Counted from the stretch's first letter, positions 41,077 to 51,380 are shown. The stretch is DNA of 64,000 bases from VRUE01 sp963807425 (GCA_963807425.1 CAWEBZ010000010.1:1-64000), one strand, 5' to 3'. Translations and numbers: made by a program. Notes: generated from the sequence alone by a model not told the origin.

Positions 41077-41529
41077 CTAGGCGACCGGGGCGGCGGTGGC
41101 GGCGCGGCGCTCGGACTCCTTGGCGATACCACCGAGCAGCTGCTTGATCCCGATCTTGACCACGGCGACCGCCGCGCCGCCGATAACCGGCAGCGTCGGC
41201 GTGGTGCGGACGGCGTAGACGACTTTGGTCCCACTGCCTTGCGGGATCAGCTCCACCGTGCCGACGTGATCGCGGACCGGAGCGCCGGTCAGCAACTTGT
41301 AGGAGAAGCGGCTGGGGCGCTCGTAGGCGAGCACTTCCTCGCGCAGTGGCGGCCCTACCGAGTGCAAGACGCGGATCGCGCCGACCCCGTTCGGTGCCGG
41401 CTCTCCCTCGCGCTCCAGCTCCGACTTGCGCAGCGGCGTGATCTTGGCGTAGGCGCGGTGGTCGACGAGCACGTCGAAGACCGTCTCCGGCGGTGCCGCC
41501 ACCTCGCGCGTGAACGTAAAGCTCGCCAT
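41077..41529 (-). CDS. SRPBCC/polyketide-cyclase-like lipid-binding protein
   Basis: 150 residues. It starts MASFTFTREVAAPPETVFDV and continues VLVDHRAYAKITPLR, the N-terminal strand and helix of START/Bet v1 folds. GVGAIRVLHSVGPPLREEVL and SRFSYKLLTG then GTVELIPQGSGTKVVYAV complete the sheet. These small proteins bind hydrophobic ligands. It starts 11 nt after the metallo-beta-lactamase gene stop, so the two are probably in one operon. Longer upstream frames are shadows of that gene. Confidence 0.82.
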   Translation of the reverse strand: MASFTFTREVAAPPETVFDVLVDHRAYAKITPLRKSELEREGEPAPNGVGAIRVLHSVGPPLREEVLAYERPSRFSYKLLTGAPVRDHVGTVELIPQGSGTKVVYAVRTTPTLPVIGGAAVAVVKIGIKQLLGGIAKESERRAATAAPVA

Positions 41530-41540
41530 CGGCGGGGAGG

Positions 41541-42545
41541 CTACTTCAGCTTCCAGCGCTGTGGGTCCGTGCCCTCGACCGTGACCGCCTCGCCGAGGAT
41601 CGCCAGGTGGTCGAGGCAGGAGAGGACGATCTGCAGGATCCAGGCGCTGACCGGCGTGTTGAGGTTCTCGGCGCCGACGATGTCGCCGACGATCTCGAAG
41701 GCGGGCTTCTCCCCTCCGCCGAGCGACTCGCGCACCTTGCCCAGCAGCTCCTCGACCTGGCGGCGCGCCTCGGCGATCTTCGCCTCCGGATCGCGGAATG
41801 GACGGCCGTGCCCAGGCAGGCAGAGGTCGACCGCCAGCGGCTCGATCTCGTCCAGGCCGCCGAGGAACTCGCCGACCGGATCGGGGCTGTGACCGTGGTC
41901 GAAGAAGAGCACCGTGCGCCCCAGCAGGTGGTCGCCGGAGATCATCAGCTTGCGCTCGGGCTGGTGCAGGACAACGTGGGACGGTGCGTGGCCCGGGGTC
42001 TCGTGCACCTGCCAGGTACCGAGGTCGGTCTCGACCTCGACGCCCGGGAGGAGGTCGCGGTGAGGCTCGACGATCGCGTTGATCCCGTTGTCTTCGTCCC
42101 CACTGCGAGCCTCGCGGTAGCGTTCGAGACCGGCGAGCGGAACACCGCTCTGGCGCGCCACCTCGAGCCGCTGCTCGAGCGCCGCGGCCGGATCGTCGGC
42201 GAGCAGGCGGACGTGTTCCCAGGCGGGGTGCATCCAAAGCTCGCAGCCAGCGCCCTCGACGATCGGCGCGGCGAGACCGTAGTGGTCGGTGTGCGAGTGG
42301 GTGCAGACGAGCAGGCGGACGTCCTCGAGGCCGAAGCCGGCCTGGGCGAGGGCGAGGTCGAACTGACGCATACGCCCTTTGCCGCCGATCCCGGTGTCGA
42401 AGAGGACGATGCCGCCGTCGGCCGCGACGGCCCAGGCGTTGCCGTGTGGGACGCCCGGCCAGGGCAGCGGCAGTCGCAGCCTCCAGACCCCGGGCAACAC
42501 CTTCTCTGTACGCGCCGCCTCGGGGCGCTTGCGATCTTGGCTCAT
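41541..42545 (-). CDS. Metallo-beta-lactamase-fold hydrolase with C-terminal winged-helix-like domain
   Basis: 334 residues. The zinc site is CTHSHTDHYGLAAPI (HxHxDH), then ETPGHAPSHVVLH and MISGDHLLG (His and bridging Asp) and LCLPGHGRPF (last His). The C-terminal about 90 residues (KIAEARRQVEELLGKVRESL then NTPVSAWILQIVLSCLDHLA) are helical, as in the LACTB2/BAMBI-like subgroup that acts on thioesters or RNA. The substrate is unknown. Divergent from the MFS gene, with 78 nt between starts. Confidence 0.87.
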   Translation of the reverse strand: MSQDRKRPEAARTEKVLPGVWRLRLPLPWPGVPHGNAWAVAADGGIVLFDTGIGGKGRMRQFDLALAQAGFGLEDVRLLVCTHSHTDHYGLAAPIVEGAGCELWMHPAWEHVRLLADDPAAALEQRLEVARQSGVPLAGLERYREARSGDEDNGINAIVEPHRDLLPGVEVETDLGTWQVHETPGHAPSHVVLHQPERKLMISGDHLLGRTVLFFDHGHSPDPVGEFLGGLDEIEPLAVDLCLPGHGRPFRDPEAKIAEARRQVEELLGKVRESLGGGEKPAFEIVGDIVGAENLNTPVSAWILQIVLSCLDHLAILGEAVTVEGTDPQRWKLK

Positions 42546-42623
42546 CAGCCAGATCCTCTCAGGAGCCCTCGATACGGCGCGTGACCGCCGTCACGACTCC
42601 AAGCTCGGATAGGTTGGCGCGGC

Positions 42624-44177
42624 ATGGAGTCGAGCAGCCCCAAGCGCGCTGGCCTCGTCCTCGCGGCGCTGATCCTGGTCGCCGCGGTTGCAAACCTCAA
42701 CCTGGCGGTGGCCAACGTCGCCCTGCCCGATATCGGCAAGGCGTTCAACGCCGGGCAGACGTCGCTCAACCTGGTCGCGGTCGGCTACTCGCTCGGACTG
42801 GCGACCTCTGTCCTCTATCTCGGCGCACTCGGCGACCGCTACGGGCGCAAGACGATGCTGCTGCTCGGCATGGCGCTCTCGATCCCGCAGGCGCTGGTCG
42901 CCGCCTTCGCACCCTCGATCGAGGTCCTCTTCGCGGCGCGGCTGATCGGCGGCATCTCGGCCGGGATGGCGTTCCCGACCACGCTGGCGCTGATCACGGC
43001 GCTCTGGTCCGGCGCCGCCCGTACCCGCTCGATCGCCCTCTGGTCAGCGATCGGCGGCGCGATCGCCTCACTCGGCCCGCTGATCTCCGGCGCCCTGCTC
43101 GAGCAGTTCGACTGGGGCTCGGTCTTCCTGATCACGCTGCCGCTGGCCGCGCTCGCCCTCTTCCTCGCCTGGCGCTACGTCCCCGCCCACGTCAACGAGA
43201 CCAGCGACCCGGTCGACAACCTCGGCGGCATCCTCTCGGTCCTGCTGATCGCAGCACTGGTGTTGGGGATCAACCTGGCACCGGTGCCGGGCAAGGGCAC
43301 GCTGGCGATCGGCCTCGGCCTGGTCGCGATCGCCGCGACGGCCGCCTTCGTCATCCGCCAACGCCGGGCGCGCTCGCCGCTCTATGACCTCGAGGTGGCG
43401 ACACGGCGGATCTTCTGGGTCGCCGCCTGCGCCGGGATCATCGTCTTCGGCTCGCTGATGGGGGCGATGTTCATCGGCCAGCAGTTCCTGCAGAACGTGC
43501 TCGACTACTCGACCCTCGACTCGGGCCTGGCGATCCTGCCGGCGGCGGCGCTGATGGTGGTGGTCGCACCGCGCTCGGCGAAGCTGGTCGAGGCGCGCGG
43601 TGCCCGCTTCACCCTCTTGGTCGGCTACCTCTTCTGCGTGCTCGGCTTCCTCACCATGCTGCTGCTCTGGAAGCAGGGCATCTCCTACTGGAAGGTCGGC
43701 CTGGGCTATGCCCTGATCGGGATCGGCGTCGGCTTCGCCGGCACCCCCGCCTCGCACTCGCTGACCGGCTCAGTGCCAGTCAAGCGCGCCGGCATGGCCT
43801 CCGGCACCGCCGACCTGCAGCGCGACCTCGGCGGCGCGATCATGCAGTCGATCTTCGGCGCCCTGCTCACCGCCGGCTACGCCGCCGCGGCCAGCGCCGC
43901 GATCGCCGCCTCCCCCGAAGGCGGCAAGGTCAGCGAGAACGTCCAGGGTGAGCTGACCAAGTCCTTCTCCAGCGCCGCCGACATCGCCGAGCAGTACCCG
44001 GGCCATTCGGCGCAGATCATCGCCGCCGCCAAGTCCTCCTTCCTACAGGGCGACGAGCTGGCTTACACCGCCGGCATCGTCGCTATCGCGCTCGGAGCCG
44101 CGCTCGTCTTCTTCCTCTTCCCGAAGAAGGAGCAGGAGGAAGCCCTGCTCGAGCGCTACCACGCCGAAGACTCCTAA
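42624..44177 (+). CDS. MFS transporter, 14-helix DHA2 (EmrB/QacA) type
   Basis: 517 residues, about 14 membrane helices. The inner loop LGALGDRYGRKTMLLLG is the MFS motif A (GxLaDrxGrkxxl). ANVALPDIGKAFNAGQTSLN is the DHA2 N-terminal signature, and RLIGGISAGMAFPTTLALIT is the motif B/C area. It is expected to export drugs or metabolites with protons. TAGGTT lies 8 nt before the ATG with no Shine-Dalgarno. The substrate cannot be read from sequence. The gene is intact. Confidence 0.9.
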   Translation: MESSSPKRAGLVLAALILVAAVANLNLAVANVALPDIGKAFNAGQTSLNLVAVGYSLGLATSVLYLGALGDRYGRKTMLLLGMALSIPQALVAAFAPSIEVLFAARLIGGISAGMAFPTTLALITALWSGAARTRSIALWSAIGGAIASLGPLISGALLEQFDWGSVFLITLPLAALALFLAWRYVPAHVNETSDPVDNLGGILSVLLIAALVLGINLAPVPGKGTLAIGLGLVAIAATAAFVIRQRRARSPLYDLEVATRRIFWVAACAGIIVFGSLMGAMFIGQQFLQNVLDYSTLDSGLAILPAAALMVVVAPRSAKLVEARGARFTLLVGYLFCVLGFLTMLLLWKQGISYWKVGLGYALIGIGVGFAGTPASHSLTGSVPVKRAGMASGTADLQRDLGGAIMQSIFGALLTAGYAAAASAAIAASPEGGKVSENVQGELTKSFSSAADIAEQYPGHSAQIIAAAKSSFLQGDELAYTAGIVAIALGAALVFFLFPKKEQEEALLERYHAEDS

Positions 44178-44207
44178 CCCGCCAGCCCGCAACCGCCTCT
44201 TGCGAAG

Positions 44208-45404
44208 ATGGCGGCGATGGCCGCCTCCAGCGAAGCCCGCGGGTCCCGGCTCAGCGCGAGGCTGCGCGAAGGCGAGCGGGTGACCCCGTTGGAGCTCTTC
44301 TTCGACCTGATCTTCGTCCTGGCGCTGACCCAGTGCACGGCGCTGATGTCGCATCACCCGACCTGGGACGGGCTGGCCCAGGGACTGCTGGTCCTCGGCA
44401 TGCTCTGGTGGGCCTGGACCGGCTACTCCTGGCTGACCAGCGTGATCGACCCGGAGGAGGGGGCGGTACGAATGGTCATCTTCGGCGCGATAGCGGCGCT
44501 CCTGCTCGTCTCCCTCTGCGTGCCGGAGGCCTTCGATGACCTGGCGCTCGCCTTCGCACTGATCTACGGGGTCGTGCGGTCCGCCCAAATCGCCCTCTTC
44601 ATGCTCGCCAGCCCCGAGGACGATGCCCTGCGCCACTCGGTGCTCAGCCTCGCTGCCAGCACGGCTATCGCGGTCACCCTGCTGGTTACCGCATCCTTCT
44701 TCGACGGCGTCGCCCAGGGCGCGCTCTGGGCACTCGCCCTCGTCCTCGACATGGCCGGGCCTTACTTCTTCGGCTCGAAAGGATGGAAACTGGTGCCAGG
44801 GCATTTCGCCGAGCGCCACGGCCTGATCGTGATCATCGCCCTCGGGGAGTCGATAGTCGCGATCGGAGTCGGCGCCTCGGGCGCGCTCGACTTCGGCATC
44901 GGCACCGCCGCCGTGCTCGGGGTGGCGCTGACCGCGGCGATGTGGTGGATCTACTTCGACATCGTCGCGATCGTCGCTGCCCGCCGACTGGAGGAGGCGG
45001 AGGTGGGACGGGTCCAGAACGAGATGGCCCGCGACTCCTACTCCTACCTGCACCTGCTGATGGTCGCCGGGATCGTCCTCGTCGCCCTCGGCATGAAGAA
45101 GACGATCGGCCACACCGACGAGCACCTTCACGCGGTCCCCGCCTTCGCCCTGCTCGGCGGGCTGGCCGCCTACCTTCTCGGCCACGTCGCCTTCCGCTAC
45201 CGCCACATCCACACGATCAACCGGCAGCGGCTGCTGCTGGCGATCGTCCTCTTGATCCTGGTCCCGGTGGCGACGGCGGTTCCCGCCCTGGTCGCGCTCG
45301 CCGTCGTCAACGTGCTGATCTGGGCGATGATCGCCTACGAGACCCGTAGTTACGGCGAGGGCCGCCACCAGGTTCGGCGGCCGGAAGCAGCTGAAACAGC
45401 CTGA
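44208..45404 (+). CDS. ltrA: Low temperature requirement protein A (LtrA) family membrane protein
   Basis: 398 residues, about 11 helices. VTPLELFFDLIFVLALTQ is the defining LtrA motif, and FAERHGLIVIIALGESIVAI with GVG is the second. The role of LtrA is poorly known; it was named from cold growth in Listeria. It begins 31 nt after the MFS stop in the same direction, so the two may be transcribed together. Confidence 0.9.
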   Translation: MAAMAASSEARGSRLSARLREGERVTPLELFFDLIFVLALTQCTALMSHHPTWDGLAQGLLVLGMLWWAWTGYSWLTSVIDPEEGAVRMVIFGAIAALLLVSLCVPEAFDDLALAFALIYGVVRSAQIALFMLASPEDDALRHSVLSLAASTAIAVTLLVTASFFDGVAQGALWALALVLDMAGPYFFGSKGWKLVPGHFAERHGLIVIIALGESIVAIGVGASGALDFGIGTAAVLGVALTAAMWWIYFDIVAIVAARRLEEAEVGRVQNEMARDSYSYLHLLMVAGIVLVALGMKKTIGHTDEHLHAVPAFALLGGLAAYLLGHVAFRYRHIHTINRQRLLLAIVLLILVPVATAVPALVALAVVNVLIWAMIAYETRSYGEGRHQVRRPEAAETA

Positions 45405-45438
45405 GGCTCCCCCAATCGCCCCGCTTGCCCACCCCGTT

Positions 45439-45468
45439 TGGCTAGCTAGCCAGTCAACCGCCTAGAAT
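45439..45468 (+). promoter_or_regulatory. Palindromic operator and -10 for the monooxygenase operon
   Basis: TGGCTAGCTAGCCA (45439-45452) is a perfect 14-bp palindrome. TAGAAT (45463-45468) follows, 8 nt before the ATG at 45477, so the message is probably leaderless. A possible -35 TTGGCT (45438-45443) overlaps the palindrome, giving a 19-nt spacing. A TetR-type repressor would fit such a site, but none is encoded in the window next to it. Confidence 0.55.
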
Positions 45469-45476
45469 CCCGCGGC

Positions 45477-46942
45477 ATGGGCGAGCAGGAGGTGCGGGTA
45501 GCGGTCATCGGCGGTGGGATCTCGGGGATCGGCGCCGCCGTTCACATGCGCCGTGCCGGGATCGAGGACTTCGTCGTGCTCGAGCGCGCGGCCGAGGCCG
45601 GCGGGACCTGGCGCGACAACACCTACCCCGGCTGTGCCTGCGACGTCCCCACCACGCTCTACTCCTACTCCTTCGCTCCCAAGCCCGACTGGAGCAGAGC
45701 CTTCGCCCCCCAGGAGGAGATTCGCCGTTACGTCCTCGACGTCGCGGCCGAGCACGGGGTCGCAGACCGCATCCGCTGCGACACCGACGTCCTCTCCGCC
45801 GAGTGGGACGAGGGGCGGCAGCGCTGGCTGATCGAGACCAGTAGCGGCGACTACGCGGCGCAGGTCATGGTCTCGGCCACCGGCCCCTGGAGCGAGCCGG
45901 TCATTCCCGACCTGCCGAGGGAAAGGTCTTCCATTCCTCGCGCTGGGACCACGAGCACGACCTCGACGGTGCCCGCGTCGCCGTAATCGGCAGCGGCGCC
46001 TCGGCGGTGCAGTTCGTGCCGGAGATCCAGCCGCGGGTCGACCAGATGACCGTCTTCCAGCGCACCGCTCACTGGGTGCTGCCGAAGATGGACGGCCCGG
46101 TCGGGCCGCGCACGCAGCGGATCTTCCGCCGCTACCCATCGACCCAGCGCGCCCTGCGCGAAGGCCTCTACTTCACCACCGAGCTGATCGGCGTGGCAAT
46201 GCGAAACCCGCGCCTGCTGGCGCCGCTGCAGGCGGCCGGGCGGGCGCACCTAAAGCGCACCGTTCCCGACCCCGAGCTGCGTCGCGCCCTCACCCCGGAC
46301 TACACGCTCGGCTGCAAGCGGCTGCTCTTCTCCAACGAGTGGTACCAAGCGCTGGGCAAGCCCAACGTCGACGTCGTCCCCCACGCCGTGCGCGAGGTGA
46401 CACCGAACGGCGTGATCGCCGCCGACGGAACCGAGCGGGAGGTCGACACGATCCTGCTCGGCACCGGATTCACGATCACCGACCTGCCGATCGCCGAGCG
46501 AGTCCGCGGCCGCGATGGCCGCCGCCTCGATGAGGTCTGGAGCGGCAGCCCGACCGGCTATCTCGGCAGCACCGTCCACGGCTTCCCCAACCTCTTCATC
46601 CTTCTCGGCCCCAACATCGGCACCGGCCACTCCTCGGCCTTCCTCCTGATCGAGACCCAGATCGGCTACCTGCTCGAGGGGCTGCGAACGATGTCGCGGG
46701 CGAACCTGGACAGCGTCGAGGTGCGAGCCGACGTGCAGGAGCGCTTCAACGCCGAGGTGCAGTCCCGCCTCCCCGGCACTGTCTGGAACGCGGGCGGCTG
46801 CATGAGCTACTACCTCGACGCCAACGGCCGCAACAGCACGATGTTCCCCGGCTCGACCTTCGAGCTGCGCCGCCGCCTCGGCCGCTTCGACACCGGCGAC
46901 TACACGATCCGGGCTGGGGAGCGCGCGCCGGCCGCTGCCTGA
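45477..46942 (+). CDS. Flavin-containing Baeyer-Villiger-type monooxygenase, one frameshift
   Basis: About 489 residues when repaired. The FAD site is VAVIGGGISGIGAAVHM (GxGxxG). The BVMO fingerprint FxGxxxHxxxW reads E-GKVFHSSRWDH, i.e. GKVFHSSRW with D following, just after the break. The NADPH site is VAVIGSGASAVQFVPEI. GTGFTITDLPIAE and GPNIGTGHSS are typical of the group. A frame break near 45920 (one base missing before EGKVFH) stops the first frame at 45986. The TGA overlaps the next ATG (TGATG), so translation is coupled to the dehydrogenase-ligase gene. It probably oxygenates a ketone or a lipid-derived carbonyl. Confidence 0.88.
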
Positions 46943-49489
46943 TGGGGCCGCTCGAGAGGGCGCGGGTGCGCCTGGTCCGTGCGGCGGAGCCGCTGGTCAA
47001 CCCGCCGTCGAAAGTCGGCGAGACCGAGGTGCGGGCTGCCGTCGCCGGCAAGGTGGTGCTCGTCACCGGCGCCTCCTACGGGCTCGGCGAGGCCACTGCC
47101 CGTCGGCTCGCCGCCGCCGGCGCCACCGTCCTGCTTGCAGCACGCTCTGCCGATCGGCTGGAGGAGATCGCGGCTGAGATCGGGGCGGCAGGCGGTGACG
47201 CACGGGCGCATGTCGCCGACCTCACCGACATGGCCAGCGTCGACGAGCTCGCCGAGTGGGCGCTGGCGCAATGCGGTCACGTCGACGTCGTCGTCAGCAA
47301 CGCCGGCAAGTCGATCCGCCGCTCGGTCGCGCTCTCCTACGACCGCTTCCACGACTTCGAGCGCACGATCGGTGTCAACTACCTCGGGCCAATTCGCCTG
47401 CTGCTGGCGCTGCTGCCCTCGATGCGCGCCCGCGGCGAGGGCCACATCGTCAACGTCTCGACGATCGGCGCCCGGATCGCACCGGGGCCGCGCTGGGGTG
47501 CTTACCAGGCCTCCAAGAGCGCCTTCGACATCTGGCTGCGCAGCGCCGCCCCGGAGCTGCGTGCCGACGGCGTGACCGCGACCTCGGTCTACATGGCCCT
47601 GATCCATACGCGGATGAGCGCGCCGACACCGATCTACCGCCACGTCCCCGGCCAGACTCCGGAGCAAGCGGCGGAGACGATCTGCCTGGCGATCGCGCGG
47701 CACCCGCGCTCGATCGCTCCGTGGTGGTCGCCAGTCGCCGACGTCGCGACGACGGTGGCGCGAACGCCGTGGGAGGCCGCCACCGGCTTTCTCTTCCGCT
47801 TCACCGGAGACACCGCGGCGGCGCAGGGTGGGTCGCGGCAGAGCGACACGAGAAGCACGTCCGCCAAGCCCGATCCGCTCTTCAATCTCCGACTGGCGCG
47901 GCGAACGGTGGGAGCGCTGCGCGGCGCCGGCGTCCTCTCCTCCACGCCGCCGTCCAGCCTGCCGGCGGTCGGCCGGGCGCTGCGGATGGACCCGGGTCCG
48001 GCGATGCTGGTCGCACTCGGCTCTGCCCGCTACCCGGAGCGCATCGCGATCGCCGACGAGCGGGGCGAGATCTCCTTCGGCGAGCTCGACCGCCGCAGCG
48101 AGGCGCTCGCCTCGGGCCTGCGACGGGAGTTTGGAGTCAAAGCCGGGACCGGCATGGCGGTGATGTGCCGCAACCACCGCGGCTACGTCGAAGCGATGGC
48201 GGCCGGCTCACGGCTCGGCGCCGATCTGCTCCTGATCGGCACCGACTTCCCGGCGCCGCAGCTCGCCGGTGTGCTTGAGCGAGAGCGCCCAGCCGTCGTC
48301 GTCCACGACCAGGAGTTCGAGTCGGTCTTCGAGCGCTCCGGGTTCTCGGGGGCACGGGTTACGGCCTGGTTCGAACAGGAGCCGGACGGCCCGACCCTGG
48401 ACCGGGTCGCCTCTGGCCATGTTGAGAAGCTCGCCCACACAGCGGAGCGCGGCCGGCTGGTGATCCTCACCTCAGGCACGACCGGCGTCCCCAAGTCCGC
48501 CCCCCGCAATCCAGAGCTGGGAGCGGTGATCGGCCCGCTGACGACGATCCTCTCCAACATCCCGTTGCGCTCCGGTGAGCCGATCCTCGTCGCGCCGCCC
48601 GCCTTTCACGGCTACGGCTTCGCGACGATCTCGCTGGGGCTGATGCTTGGCATGCCCGTCGTGCTGCAGCGCCGCTTCGAGGCCGAGGCGGTGCTGGCGG
48701 CGATCGAGCGCCACCGGGTCGCCACGCTGGTCGCGGTGCCAGTGATGCTCGAGCGGATCATGCGCTGCCCGTCGCAGATCCGGGAGCGCTATGACACTTC
48801 CTCCCTGCGCGCCGTGATCTCGGGTGCAGCCCCGCTGCCAGCCCCGACATCGACCGCGGTCATGGACGCCTTCGGTGACGTTCTCTACAACCTCTACGGC
48901 TCGACCGAGACCGGCTTCGGCGCGATCGCGGGCCCGGCGGACCTGCGCGCCGCCCCCGGCACGGTCGGCCGGGCGCCGTTCGGGACGACGCTGAAGATCC
49001 TCGATGCCGAGCGGCGCGAGGCGGCACCGGGAGAGGTCGGCCACGTCTTCATCGGCGGCAAGCTCGTCTTCGAGGGCTACTCGGCGGACGAGGCGCCAAA
49101 GGAGACGGTTGGCGATCTGATGAACACCGGCGACCTCGGCCACTTCGACCCGACCGGCCTGCTGCTGATCGACGGTCGCGAGGACGACATGATCGTCTCC
49201 GGCGGCGAGAACGTCTTCCCGCAGGAGGTCGGCTGACGTGCTCGGTGGCCACGCGGGCGTCGCTGACGTCGCCGTGATCGGCGTCGAGGACGAGGAGTTC
49301 GGACAGCGCCTGCGCGCCTACGTCGTACCGACCAGCGAGGCGTCGCCCTCCTCCGAGGATCTGGTCCTCCACGTGCGGGAGAACCTGCCCCGCTTCCAGG
49401 TCCCACGCGAGATCCTCTTCGTCGAGGAGATCCCCCGCACCGCCACCGGCAAGGTCCGGGCTCGCGACCTCTCCGCGGAGGCCGAATGA
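46942..49489 (+). CDS. Fused short-chain dehydrogenase / acyl-CoA ligase, frameshift near the C-terminus
   Basis: A single frame of 764 residues. Residues 25-300 are an SDR: VLVTGASYGLGEATARRLA (cofactor loop), VVSNAGKS, NVSTIG and YQASKSAF (catalytic Tyr and Lys). After a linker of about 40 residues, an AMP-binding ligase (about 350-764) has LVILTSGTTGVPKSAP (P-loop), YNLYGSTETGFGAI, GDLMNTGDLGHFDPTG and GREDDMIVSGGENVFPQEV. The frame ends at TGA 49234-49236, while the rest of the ligase (VADVAVIGVEDEEFGQRLRA, then the catalytic Lys in RTATGKVRARDL) is in another frame to 49489. One base explains it. The fused protein would reduce or oxidise and CoA-activate a lipid. Could be two genes whose boundary was lost. 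Confidence 0.82.
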
Positions 49490-49495
49490 CGGCGG

Positions 49496-50214
49496 CTATT
49501 CGACCGGGTGAGGGTCACGGCGCCGGCGAGGGCCGAGCGGGTGCTCGAACTCCTGCATCACGCCGGCCAAGGCGAAGCAAAGGGCGCCAGTCAGGGTGCC
49601 CCAGTTGGCCACTCCGGTAGCGAGCGCGTCACCGGTCGAAGGCTGGACGAAAGAAGCGACGGCGGAGACCATGAAGAGGACCGAGCCGAGCTGGTTCACG
49701 GCGACGATCCACCAGCCGAGATCGCGGTGGCGCCAAAGCGCCAGCTGCCGCCGATCGCGACCATCGCCAGGTGGCCGGAGACGAGGAAGAGCGCGCAGCC
49801 GATCATGTCCGGCGACCAGACGAGCCGGTCCTCGACGCCAGGGCTGAGGCCCTCGATGAACGAGTCGAGGAGGTTGATCGCGAATACCAGCGTGCCGGTG
49901 AAGAGGACGACCGCGCTCAGCCACTGCAGCCGCCGCGGTTCGCGAGCCCACCAACGCCAGGGACGATCGAGCTCCGCGGCCGGCGAGGGACTGGCCGGCT
50001 CGTTGACCACCTGCAGCACGGAGGCGTAGCCGCCCGTGCTGAAGAAGACGCCGCCAACCAAGTAGACGGAGGCACAGGCGGTCGGAGACACACCGGACTG
50101 AGCCAGCGCCGCACCGATCGCAAACAGCGAGCCGCCGATCGCGAACGCGGTCGCGGCCACAGCGTTGACCCGGGGCAAGCGCTGCGCCGTGTTGGGGTCG
50201 GCGCTGGCGCTCAC
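49496..50214 (-). CDS. YrhK-like membrane protein, one frameshift
   Basis: GTG 50214 starts VSASADPNTAQRLPRVNAVA. The conceptual product of about 239 residues has six to seven membrane helices, with WWAREPRRLQWLSAVVLFTG then TLVFAINLLDSFIEG in the middle and LGWWIVAVNQLGSVLFMVSA near the end, the pattern I recall for YrhK-domain proteins. A one-base loss near 49735 separates ...SWRFGATA from DLGWWIVAV. The function is unknown. It lies 14 nt after the aldo/keto reductase gene and is probably in its transcript. Confidence 0.6.
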
Positions 50215-50228
50215 CGGCGGGATTCTGG

Positions 50229-51068
50229 CTAAGGCGAGACGAAAGTGCTCGGATCGGGTCCGGTCCGCTCGCCCGCCTCGAGCTCGGCGATCGTCGCCAT
50301 CTCCTCGTCGCTCAGCTCGAAGTCGAAGACGTCGAGGTTCTCGCGGATGCGCTGCGGCGTCACCGACTTGGGGATGACGATATTGCCGAGCTGCAGGTGC
50401 CAACGCAGGATTGCCTGCGCCGCGGTCTTGCCGTGCCGCTCGCCGATAGAGACGATCGCCTCCTCGTCGAGCAGGGCACCCTGGGCGAGCGGGCTCCATG
50501 CCTCGGTCGCGATTCCGTGCTCCACCTGCCAGGCGCGCAGCTCGTCCTGCTGCAGGCTCGGGTGCAGCTCGATCTGGTTCACGGTCGGCTGCACCTCGGC
50601 TTCACGCTCGAGCCGCTGCAGGTCCTCGATGCGAAAGTTGGAGACGCCAATCGTGCGGATGCGCCCTTCACCCTGGATCCGTTCGAAGGCCCTCCAGGTG
50701 TCGAGGAAGCGATCTTCGCTCGGCACCGGCCAGTGGATCAGGTAGAGGTCGACGTAGTCGAAGCCGAGCCGGCCGACGCTGGCGTCGAAGGCCGCCAGGG
50801 TCGAGTCATAGCCCTGCTGGGAGTTCCAGAGCTTGGTGGTGATGAAGAGGTCCTCGCGCGCCAGCCCGGATGCCGCTACCGCGGCACCGACCCCCTTCTC
50901 GTTGCGGTATGCGGCGGCGGTGTCGACGTGCCGGTAGCCGGCCTCGAGCGCCAACTCGACGACGCCCTGGGTGTCCTCAGGCGGCACCTGGAAGACACCG
51001 AAGCCGAGCTGGGGGATCTCGACGCCGTCGTGAAGAGTGAGCGCGGGGACGGAGATCGCGTGAGTCAT
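50229..51068 (-). CDS. Aldo/keto reductase
   Basis: 279 residues, cytoplasmic NADPH-dependent carbonyl reductase of the 2,5-diketogluconate reductase subgroup. The catalytic tetrad is visible: Asp and Tyr in HVDTAAAYRNEKGVG, Lys in ITTKLWNSQQG, His in LYLIHWPVPSE. IGVSNFRIEDL and VNQIELHPSLQQ are AKR signature 2, and NIVIPKSVTPQRIREN is signature 3 (coenzyme phosphate). Closely related to the reductase at 54820-55665, so a paralogue pair flanks this region. Confidence 0.94.
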   Translation of the reverse strand: MTHAISVPALTLHDGVEIPQLGFGVFQVPPEDTQGVVELALEAGYRHVDTAAAYRNEKGVGAAVAASGLAREDLFITTKLWNSQQGYDSTLAAFDASVGRLGFDYVDLYLIHWPVPSEDRFLDTWRAFERIQGEGRIRTIGVSNFRIEDLQRLEREAEVQPTVNQIELHPSLQQDELRAWQVEHGIATEAWSPLAQGALLDEEAIVSIGERHGKTAAQAILRWHLQLGNIVIPKSVTPQRIRENLDVFDFELSDEEMATIAELEAGERTGPDPSTFVSP

Positions 51069-51138
51069 GCCTTCCTTCCTGTCGTGTCTTGCAGGTCGGC
51101 TACCCGCGGTGAAAGGCGATTATGCGGCGGCGAGCCGC

Positions 51139-51312
51139 TCAGCTGGTGGCGAGGCCGATCGCCAGCAGCGGGAAAGCCAGGACCACCCCGAGGAAGGCGC
51201 CGATCGCCGCTCCGGTCAGGGTGCTGGTGGTACGCGAACGGGCGCCGGAGATGACGCCGACGAGGAAGATGAACGTCGCGATACCGAGGCCGAGCCAGAA
51301 GACGTCAGGCAT
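51139..51312 (-). CDS. Small two-helix membrane protein
   Basis: 57 residues from ATG 51312: MPDVFWLGLGIATFIFLVGV then ISGARSRTTST and a second helix GAAIGAFLGVVLAFPLLAIG. No family recognised. It is 70 nt upstream of the aldo/keto reductase gene on the same strand and divergent from the MFS gene. Confidence 0.55.
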   Translation of the reverse strand: MPDVFWLGLGIATFIFLVGVISGARSRTTSTLTGAAIGAFLGVVLAFPLLAIGLATS

Positions 51313-51380
51313 GAGGGCGGCGAGACTATCGAACCGTCTCGAAGGCAGGATTTGGCGTGCTTGCATCAAACGCCACAGGC

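Noticed and set aside
41530..42237. Long N-terminal extension of the SRPBCC gene.
   Set aside because: It overlaps the metallo-beta-lactamase gene in another frame and is Arg-rich. ATG 41529 gives a complete domain.
42446..43387. A 313-codon plus-strand frame over the start of the MFS gene.
   Set aside because: Arg/Pro-rich shadow of the MFS frame with no domain. It begins inside the divergent metallo-beta-lactamase gene.
46942..47260. The SDR start read as part of a three-domain fusion with the monooxygenase.
   Set aside because: A TGA ends the monooxygenase, and the ATG overlaps it by one base. The coupling is translational, not a fused chain.
49234..49236. TGA in the ligase read as selenocysteine.
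   Set aside because: The sequence after the TGA in the same frame is not ligase. The true continuation is in another frame, so a one-base indel is the better explanation.
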